Source: CABQCM01 sp965145485 | GTDB lineage: Bacteria; Bacillota; Clostridia; Oscillospirales; Acutalibacteraceae | Reading direction: 5' to 3' | NCBI GenBank assembly: GCA_965145485.1 | Contig: CBCTCU010000059.1 | Location: 1-11,211, forward strand | Length of the DNA: 11,211 bases | Shown: one piece after another, positions 6,233 to 11,211 of the stretch | Position numbering within the stretch: the first letter of the stretch is position 1 | Layout of the letters: each line of letters opens with the position of its first letter | Program-made: the position numbers and the translations under genes | The notes under the pieces: generated by a model | What the model was told of the DNA's origin: nothing | What the model saw: the letters and a program-made list of their open reading frames with translations, nothing else | Database searches by the model: none

Positions 6233-8212
6233 ATGCCGCAGAAAAAAAACAGCTATGGCAACGAAAGCATATCCTCTCTCAAAGGCGCCGAGCGTGTACG
6301 TAAACGCCCCGGCGTTATTTTCGGATCGGATGGTCTTGACGGATGCCAGCACTCCATCTTTGAAATTATTTCAAACTCCATCGATGAGGCGAGGGCGGGA
6401 TACGGCAATAAAATCATCGTCACCCGTTATGCCGACCATTCAATCGAGGTGGAGGATTTTGCACGCGGAATCCCGGTCGATTACAATCCCAAGGAGCAGC
6501 GGTATAACTGGGAGCTGCTTTACTGCGAGATGTACGCCGGGGGGAAATACGACCTTCAGGGGGACAGTTATGAATTTGCCCTCGGGCTTAACGGCTTGGG
6601 CCTCTGCTCAACCCAGTACGCTTCGCAGTACATGGACGTGGAATGCCGGAGGGATGGATACCGGTATACCCTCCATTTTGAAAAAGGGGAAAATATCGGC
6701 GGCCTGCAAAAGGAGCCGTATGCCGGTAAGGCAACCGGTACCCGCACCCATTGGAAGCCTGATCTGGAGGTTTTTACCGATATCAATGTTCCGCTGTCTT
6801 ATTATCAGGATGTTTTAAAACGTCAGGCCGTGGTCAACGCGGGCGTTACCTTTGTGCTGAGGGATCAAAACGGCAAGGGCTTTGATACTTACGAATACCG
6901 ATACGATAACGGCATTGCCGATTATGTGGCCGAAATTGTGGGGGACAAAGCGCTGACCTCCATTCAAAACTGGTCCACCGAGCGGGTCGGCCGCGACCGG
7001 GCCGACAAGCCGGACTACAAAGTGAAAATCCAGGCCGCTCTTTGCTTTTCCAACGCAGTGCAGCTTAAGGAGTATTATCACAATTCCAGCTTTCTGGAAT
7101 ACGGCGGCTCGCCCGAAAAGGCGGTACGCAGCGCCTTTGTATCCCAAATTGACGCTTATCTGCGCGCCAATAACAAATATCAAAAGAACGAGAGCCGGGT
7201 AGTTTTTCAGGATATTGAGGAATGCCTTGTGTTGGTTGTTTCCTCCCTATCCACCCAGACGTCGTATGAAAACCAGACCAAAAAGGCCATCAACAACCGC
7301 TTTATCCAGGAGGCCATGACCGACTTTTTCCGCCACCAGCTGGAGATTTACTTTATCGAAAACCAGGCCGAAGCGGAAAAGATCGCCGAGCAGGTGCTCA
7401 TCAACAAGCGCTCGCGCGAGCGCTCCGAGCGGGAGCGGCTGAATCTGAAAAAGACCCTGCAATCCTCCAACGATCTGGCCAGCCGGGTGCAGAAATTTGT
7501 CGACTGCCGCAGCCGCGACGTCAAGGAGCGGGAGCTTTTTATCGTCGAGGGGGATTCGGCGCTGGGCGCCTGCAAGCAGGCCCGCGACCCGGATTTTCAG
7601 GCCATCATGCCGATTCGCGGTAAAATTCTCAACTGCCTGAAGGCGGAATACGATAAAATTTTTAAAAACGAGATCATCACCGACCTGCTCAAAGTGATGG
7701 GGTGCGGTGTGGAGGTCAAAAGCAAAGCAAACAAGGATCTATCCACCTTTGACCTGGCCAATTTGCGGTGGAACAAGGTCATAATCTGCACCGACGCCGA
7801 TGTGGACGGCTTCCACATCCGTACGATGGTGCTGACCATGCTCTTTCGGCTGACGCCGACCCTCATTGAGGAGGGGCTGGTCTATATCGCCGAAACCCCC
7901 CTGTACGAAATCCAGACAAAGGACGAGACCTATTTTGCCTATTCCGATCGTGAAAAGGCGGAGATATTGGAGAAGCTTGGAGACGCCAAGTATACCATTC
8001 AGCGCTCCAAGGGGCTGGGCGAAAACGAGCCGGAAATGATGAACCTGACGACCATGAACCCTGCCACCCGCCGGCTGATCAAGGTCATGCCGGAGGACGT
8101 GATACGAACGGCCGAGGTATTTGATCTGTTGCTGGGGGATAATTTGTCGGGACGCAAGGATTTTATTGCCGAGTCGGGCCATCTGTATCTCGACTTGGCC
8201 GACGTGTCCTGA
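6233..8212 (+). CDS. parE: Type II topoisomerase subunit B, ParE/GyrB-like
   Basis: The ATPase and metal-binding subunit of a type IIA topoisomerase, which with the A subunit downstream passes one DNA duplex through another using ATP. I choose ATG 6233 (659 residues): AAGGAAG (6219-6225) is 7 bases before it but only 1 base before the other in-frame ATG at 6227. The ATPase part shows FEIISNSIDEA (E44, N48), then D75-F-A-R-G79-IPV where GyrB/ParE usually has DNGRGIPV, and GLNGLG where GLHGVG is usual. The QTK lysine loop (SYENQTKKA) is present. The Toprim part has EGDSA (E439), PIRGK, D521-A-D523-V-D525 and QRSKGLGENEPE. The length suits ParE without the insertion of enterobacterial GyrB. A divergent second gyrase is the alternative; the partner argues for topoisomerase IV. 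No truncation is seen. Confidence 0.9.
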   Translation: MPQKKNSYGNESISSLKGAERVRKRPGVIFGSDGLDGCQHSIFEIISNSIDEARAGYGNKIIVTRYADHSIEVEDFARGIPVDYNPKEQRYNWELLYCEMYAGGKYDLQGDSYEFALGLNGLGLCSTQYASQYMDVECRRDGYRYTLHFEKGENIGGLQKEPYAGKATGTRTHWKPDLEVFTDINVPLSYYQDVLKRQAVVNAGVTFVLRDQNGKGFDTYEYRYDNGIADYVAEIVGDKALTSIQNWSTERVGRDRADKPDYKVKIQAALCFSNAVQLKEYYHNSSFLEYGGSPEKAVRSAFVSQIDAYLRANNKYQKNESRVVFQDIEECLVLVVSSLSTQTSYENQTKKAINNRFIQEAMTDFFRHQLEIYFIENQAEAEKIAEQVLINKRSRERSERERLNLKKTLQSSNDLASRVQKFVDCRSRDVKERELFIVEGDSALGACKQARDPDFQAIMPIRGKILNCLKAEYDKIFKNEIITDLLKVMGCGVEVKSKANKDLSTFDLANLRWNKVIICTDADVDGFHIRTMVLTMLFRLTPTLIEEGLVYIAETPLYEIQTKDETYFAYSDREKAEILEKLGDAKYTIQRSKGLGENEPEMMNLTTMNPATRRLIKVMPEDVIRTAEVFDLLLGDNLSGRKDFIAESGHLYLDLADVS

Positions 8213-8496
8213 TTGGGAGCCGGTTCGGCGGGCCGCCGTCGTGATCCGCGGCCGGTGATTTCCCGCTGCCTGTTACGGCAGGACGGCCTACAATCCAGGG
8301 GGGAATTGCCCCTGGCGGCCGTTCGCAGGCGATTAGGAGAGTAACAAGCAGCTCGCCGTGTGAAAAGGAAATACCGGCCGCTTTTCCCCGGATCAACGGG
8401 CTGTAGGCCGCACAAGCCCATTGGCGCCTTTCCCTGCGGCGGGGCGCAAAAGGGCACGGAGGATGGGCCCTTGGCTTGTGCCCCGATAACTAGCGA
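8213..8496 (+). ncRNA. Structured parE-parC spacer, candidate RNA
   Basis: This long spacer is a chain of helices. GGCCGC 8231-8236 pairs with GCGGCC 8248-8253, and CTGCC 8266-8270 with GGCAG 8277-8281. A two-part stem joins ACGGCC 8283-8288 to GGCCGT 8317-8322 and, inside it, CCAGGGG 8295-8301 to CCCCTGG 8309-8315. GAAAAG 8362-8367 pairs with CTTTTC 8381-8386, and CCCG/CGGG near 8387-8400. Last comes a candidate three-way junction: P1 GCACAAGCC 8410-8418 with GGCTTGTGC 8473-8481, P2 GCGCC 8424-8428 with GGCGC 8443-8447, and P3 AAGGGC 8450-8455 with GCCCTT 8467-8472, P3 directly abutting P1. No ORF or known RNA signature fits. GC-rich DNA folds easily by chance, so conservation is needed. Confidence 0.45.
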
Positions 8497-8525
8497 TTCG
8501 CACGATACGTTCTCATAAATATATT
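8497..8525 (+). promoter_or_regulatory. Possible promoter for the ParC-type gene
   Basis: TTCGCA (8497-8502) and TATATT (8520-8525) are 17 bases apart in a locally AT-rich patch that contrasts with the GC-rich structured spacer. Transcription would start near 8532, giving a leader of about 30 bases. The -35 match is weak, so read-through from parE remains possible. Confidence 0.4.
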
Positions 8526-8560
8526 CCTTACCTATTTCAAGAACCGGAGATGATGGACCT

Positions 8561-10807
8561 TTGGCTCCCAAGAAAAAATCCAGCGAAAAAAGGAAGAAGC
8601 GGCTCACCGAGGCCGATTTGCACGCCAATATTATGGGTGCGGGTATGGTCATGGAGCAGCCCATCACCGAAACCCTCGAAACCAATTTCATGCCCTATGC
8701 CATGAGCGTCATTCTTTCGCGCGCCATACCGGAAATCGACGGCTTCAAGCCGGCCCACCGGAAGCTGCTCTACACCATGTACACCATGAACCTCTTGAAC
8801 GGCGGCCGTACCAAATCGGCCAATATAGTCGGGCAGACCATGCGCCTCAACCCGCACGGGGATATGGCGATCTACGACACGCTGGTGCGTATGACCCGGG
8901 GCAATCAGACCCTGCTGCACCCGTATGTTGACTCAAAAGGAAATTTCGGCAAAGCCTACTCCAGGGATATGCAGGCCGCCGCCGCCCGTTATACCGAGGC
9001 CAAGCTGGATTCTATCTCTGCCGAGCTCTTTCGTGATATCGGCAAAGATACCGTTGATTTTGTAGACAACTACGACGCCACCATGAAGGAGCCCACCCTC
9101 TTTCCGGTGACCTTTCCCACCGTGCTGGTCAACGCCAATACCGGCATCGCCGTCGGCATGGCGAGCAACATCTGCTCCTTTAATCTAGCCGAGGTCTGTG
9201 AAACCACCATCGCCTACATGCGCGACGAAAAGTGCGATCTGCACGATACCCTCAAGGCTCCGGATTTTTCGGGCGGGGGATATATCGTCTACCGCAAGGA
9301 GGAAATGGATAAGATTTATGAGACCGGGCGGGGCGGGTTTAAGGTGCGCGCGCGTTACCGCTACGACCCGTCGGCCAATTGCATTGACGTTACGGAGATT
9401 CCTCCCACTACCTCCTGTGAGCAGATTATTGAGAAAATCGTCGATCTGGTCAAACAGAAAAAGATCACCGAGATTAACGATATCCGCGACGAGACCGGGT
9501 TGGACGGCATGAAGCTGACCATCGATCTGAAGCGGGGAGTAGACGCCGAGAAGCTGATGCTTAGGCTGTTTAAGATGACCCCGCTGGAGGATACCTTTTC
9601 CTGCAACTTCAATGTGCTCATCGCCGGCTCTCCCCGGGTGATGGGCGTGCGCGAGTTGCTGGGCGAATGGGTGGCCTTCCGTATGGAATGCGTCCGCCGC
9701 CGGGTCTATTTCGATATGCAAAAGGCCAAGGACAAGCTGCATTTGCTCCATGGCCTGGCCAAAATCCTGCTTGATATTGATAAGGCGGTTGCCATTATCC
9801 GCGGCACCGAGTCGGAAGGGGAGGTTGTCCCCAACCTGATGATCGGGTTCGGTATCGATGAGATACAGGCCAATTACGTCGCTGAGATTAAGCTGCGCCA
9901 TCTTAACCGGGAATATATCCTCAACCGTACGGCCGAGATTGAGGAGCTGGAGAAGGAAGTGGACGAGTTGCAGTCCACTTTGAACAGCCCGGCCAAAATC
10001 AAGGGGATCATTATTTCTGAACTGAAAAATGTGATCAAAAAGCACGGCGTTGATCGAAAGAGCGAGATTTATTTCCCCACGGACGGGGAGGATGAGGAGA
10101 TAAAAGAGGAAATCCCCGATTACCCCGTCTTTGCTTTCCTGACCAGGGAGGGATATTTTAAAAAGATCACCCCCCAGTCGCTGCGTATGAGCTCGGAGCA
10201 CAAGCTCAAAGAGGGGGATGAGATCGCGCAGACGGTGGAGACCACCAACGCCAAGGAGGTTCTCTTCTTCAGCGACCGCTGCCAGGTATATAAAGCAACC
10301 CTGGCCGATTTTGCCGATACCAAGGCAAGCGTTTTGGGGGACTATATCCCGGCGAAGCTTGGCTTTGATGAGGGCGAGGGGGTCGTCTATATGGCAATCA
10401 CCGACCGCTATGATGGACATATGCTCTTTTTCTTTGAAAACGGCAAGGTCGCCAAGGTGGAGATGAAGTCGTATTATACCAAGACCAACCGCCGCAAGCT
10501 TCTGGCAGCTTACAGCGACAAAAGCCCGCTTGCAAGCGCTGCCTACGCGCGGGAGGAAGGGGAGTATCTGCTCACCTCCACCAGCGGGCGCATGCTTCTT
10601 GTGCACAGCGGCTCGCTGACGGCCAAGACCACCCGCAGCACGCAGGGGGTGGCGGTGATGACCCAGCGCAAGGGCCACCGGCTGGCCTCGGCCGTGCCTT
10701 ATACGGAGGGGACGTTGAACAAAGAGCACCGCTACCGGGCGCGCAACCTGCCCGCCGCCGGCAGCCTCCCTCTGGCGGAGGACGCAGGGGAGCAGCTGAC
10801 CCTTTGA
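8561..10807 (+). CDS. parC: Type II topoisomerase subunit A, ParC-like
   Basis: The DNA-cleaving subunit of a type IIA topoisomerase, 748 residues. The start is TTG 8561: GGAG (8546-8549) is 11 bases upstream, the frame is closed by TAA at 8516, and no ATG lies between; the next in-frame ATG (8633) would drop 24 residues including the basic PKKKSSEKRKKR start. DGFKPAHRKLLYTM opens the winged-helix region. R143-Y144 in AAAARYTEAK is the catalytic arginine-tyrosine pair. The quinolone-determining loop reads H99-G-D-M102-A-I-Y-D106, with Met where Ser is usual (GyrA Ser83). A heptad-like stretch near 425-475 fits the coiled-coil gate. The C-terminal domain has pinwheel-blade repeats (FLTREGYFKKI, FFSDRCQVYKA, FFENGKVAKVEM) but no GyrA box, which points to topoisomerase IV rather than gyrase. 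Its partner is the ParE-type product upstream. Confidence 0.92.
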   Translation: MAPKKKSSEKRKKRLTEADLHANIMGAGMVMEQPITETLETNFMPYAMSVILSRAIPEIDGFKPAHRKLLYTMYTMNLLNGGRTKSANIVGQTMRLNPHGDMAIYDTLVRMTRGNQTLLHPYVDSKGNFGKAYSRDMQAAAARYTEAKLDSISAELFRDIGKDTVDFVDNYDATMKEPTLFPVTFPTVLVNANTGIAVGMASNICSFNLAEVCETTIAYMRDEKCDLHDTLKAPDFSGGGYIVYRKEEMDKIYETGRGGFKVRARYRYDPSANCIDVTEIPPTTSCEQIIEKIVDLVKQKKITEINDIRDETGLDGMKLTIDLKRGVDAEKLMLRLFKMTPLEDTFSCNFNVLIAGSPRVMGVRELLGEWVAFRMECVRRRVYFDMQKAKDKLHLLHGLAKILLDIDKAVAIIRGTESEGEVVPNLMIGFGIDEIQANYVAEIKLRHLNREYILNRTAEIEELEKEVDELQSTLNSPAKIKGIIISELKNVIKKHGVDRKSEIYFPTDGEDEEIKEEIPDYPVFAFLTREGYFKKITPQSLRMSSEHKLKEGDEIAQTVETTNAKEVLFFSDRCQVYKATLADFADTKASVLGDYIPAKLGFDEGEGVVYMAITDRYDGHMLFFFENGKVAKVEMKSYYTKTNRRKLLAAYSDKSPLASAAYAREEGEYLLTSTSGRMLLVHSGSLTAKTTRSTQGVAVMTQRKGHRLASAVPYTEGTLNKEHRYRARNLPAAGSLPLAEDAGEQLTL

Positions 10808-10868
10808 TAGCCCAAACGCTATACTCCCGGCAAAGCCATTCGCTTGGGAAGTGTTTGCACAACGGGGC

Positions 10869-11015
10869 ATGACCCCGAATCATAAAAAGATCATACTGCT
10901 TTGCCGCGCGCCTTCCTTTGCTGAAAAGCTGGAAAACGAAAGGCGGCGCGTTCTGATGGACGCACGGTACTCTGACACCGGCCCGGCTTTGCTCAGAGAA
11001 TGCCTTTGCGTTTGA
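10869..11015 (+). CDS. Possible 48-residue hypothetical protein (doubtful)
   Basis: An open frame from ATG 10869 to TGA 11013-11015 encodes a basic, helix-prone peptide (MTPNHKKIILLCR...FAEKLENERRRVL). A GTG at 10851 could extend it by six residues. No good ribosome site precedes either start, and the ATG lies in the loop of a CGGGG/CCCCG hairpin (10863-10877). A ten-pair helix (10905-10914 with 10940-10950, one bulge) also lies inside it, so the stretch may instead be structured 3' untranslated RNA of parC. I do not recognise a family. The charged segment loosely recalls Spo0E-like phosphatases, but their SQxLD motif is absent. Confidence 0.2.
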   Translation: MTPNHKKIILLCRAPSFAEKLENERRRVLMDARYSDTGPALLRECLCV

Positions 11016-11065
11016 TGCCGGGGCAACCTATTTTTCTCCCGACAGTGGTGAAAGTCAATTCGACC

Positions 11066-11109
11066 AACCATCCCACGAAATTCGTTTGGATTTCGTGGGA
11101 TGGTTTTTT
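11066..11109 (+). terminator. Strong rho-independent terminator
   Basis: AACCATCCCACGAAAT (11066-11081) is perfectly complementary to ATTTCGTGGGATGGTT (11090-11105) over an 8-base loop, and the stem runs into six T (11104-11109). It lies about 260 bases after the parC stop and should end that transcript. On the minus strand there is no T-run after the stem, so service to the convergent ORF is doubtful. Confidence 0.9.
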
Positions 11110-11112
11110 GGG

Positions 11113-11211
11113 TTATGAAAACAGCCGCTTAGCCAAAAGAGGCACCTCGAATTCCTGGGTAGTGTCAAGGATTTTACGCAAATTGGTTTGCAGGGTTTGG
11201 GATGAATGAAG
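11113..11211 (-). CDS. 3' end of an unknown minus-strand ORF (partial)
   Basis: Read on the minus strand, the frame is open from the window edge to TAA at 11115-11113, giving 32 residues ending in QEFEVPLLAKRLFS. It stops 4 bases before the T-run of the terminator hairpin, as expected for a convergent gene pair. The peptide looks amphipathic with a helical LQTNLRKILDTT part, but I cannot assign a family from so little. A plus-strand open frame across the same bases passes through the terminator and is less credible. Confidence 0.35.
   Translation of the reverse strand, partial: LHSSQTLQTNLRKILDTTQEFEVPLLAKRLFS

Noticed and set aside
9185..10870. Very long minus-strand ORF (561 codons) opposite parC
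   Set aside because: It is the antisense shadow of a firmly identified gene with strong codon bias; the peptide shows no domain and no ribosome site.
11000..11209. Plus-strand ORF across the right end
   Set aside because: It reads straight through the strong terminator hairpin at 11066-11109.
1..11211. CRISPR array, insertion sequence, phage or toxin-antitoxin locus
   Set aside because: No regularly spaced direct repeats, no transposase or integrase motifs, and all large ORFs are assigned to housekeeping-type families.

Overview
The window looks like a stretch of chromosome from a Gram-positive anaerobe, most likely a Clostridia member of the Oscillospiraceae/Ruminococcaceae kind. The grounds are a bifunctional PBP1A with a long Ser/Pro/Thr/Glu C-terminal tail, an oxygen-sensitive radical SAM activase homologue, a cobamide-type UroD-family protein, strong GGAGG-like ribosome sites, and a divergent ParE/ParC pair. 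The genes are GC-rich and the first ~150 bases are clearly AT-rich. The taxonomic call is inference from protein character only. I see no rRNA, tRNA, insertion sequence, phage gene or CRISPR array.

Layout. Bases 1-153 hold no supportable gene. An extended -10 promoter at 154-162 is followed by about 330 bases with at least seven local helices (candidate structured RNA or long leader), then the PBP1A gene (543-3308) and a 16-bp perfect hairpin (3371-3407). About 300 bases without a convincing gene follow. A -35/-10 pair (3705-3733) then starts a probable operon: a PflX/COG1313-type radical SAM protein (3765-4658), a possible 42-codon ORF that fills the gap exactly (4664-4792), and a UroD-family protein (4789-5856). 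A 376-base spacer carries nested GC-rich inverted repeats and a promoter for the ParE-type topoisomerase subunit (6233-8212). A highly structured 348-base spacer, including a candidate three-way junction, separates it from the ParC-type subunit (8561-10807, TTG start). A short doubtful ORF, a strong terminator (11066-11109) and the 3' end of a convergent minus-strand ORF finish the window.

How the genes work together. PBP1A polymerises and cross-links peptidoglycan outside the cell. The ParE and ParC products should form one A2B2 type II topoisomerase, probably topoisomerase IV (decatenation). The radical SAM and UroD-family genes are probably co-transcribed, but neither substrate can be read from context. 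The least explained parts are the non-coding stretches: the PBP1A leader, the 3' region of the UroD-family gene, and the parE-parC spacer.
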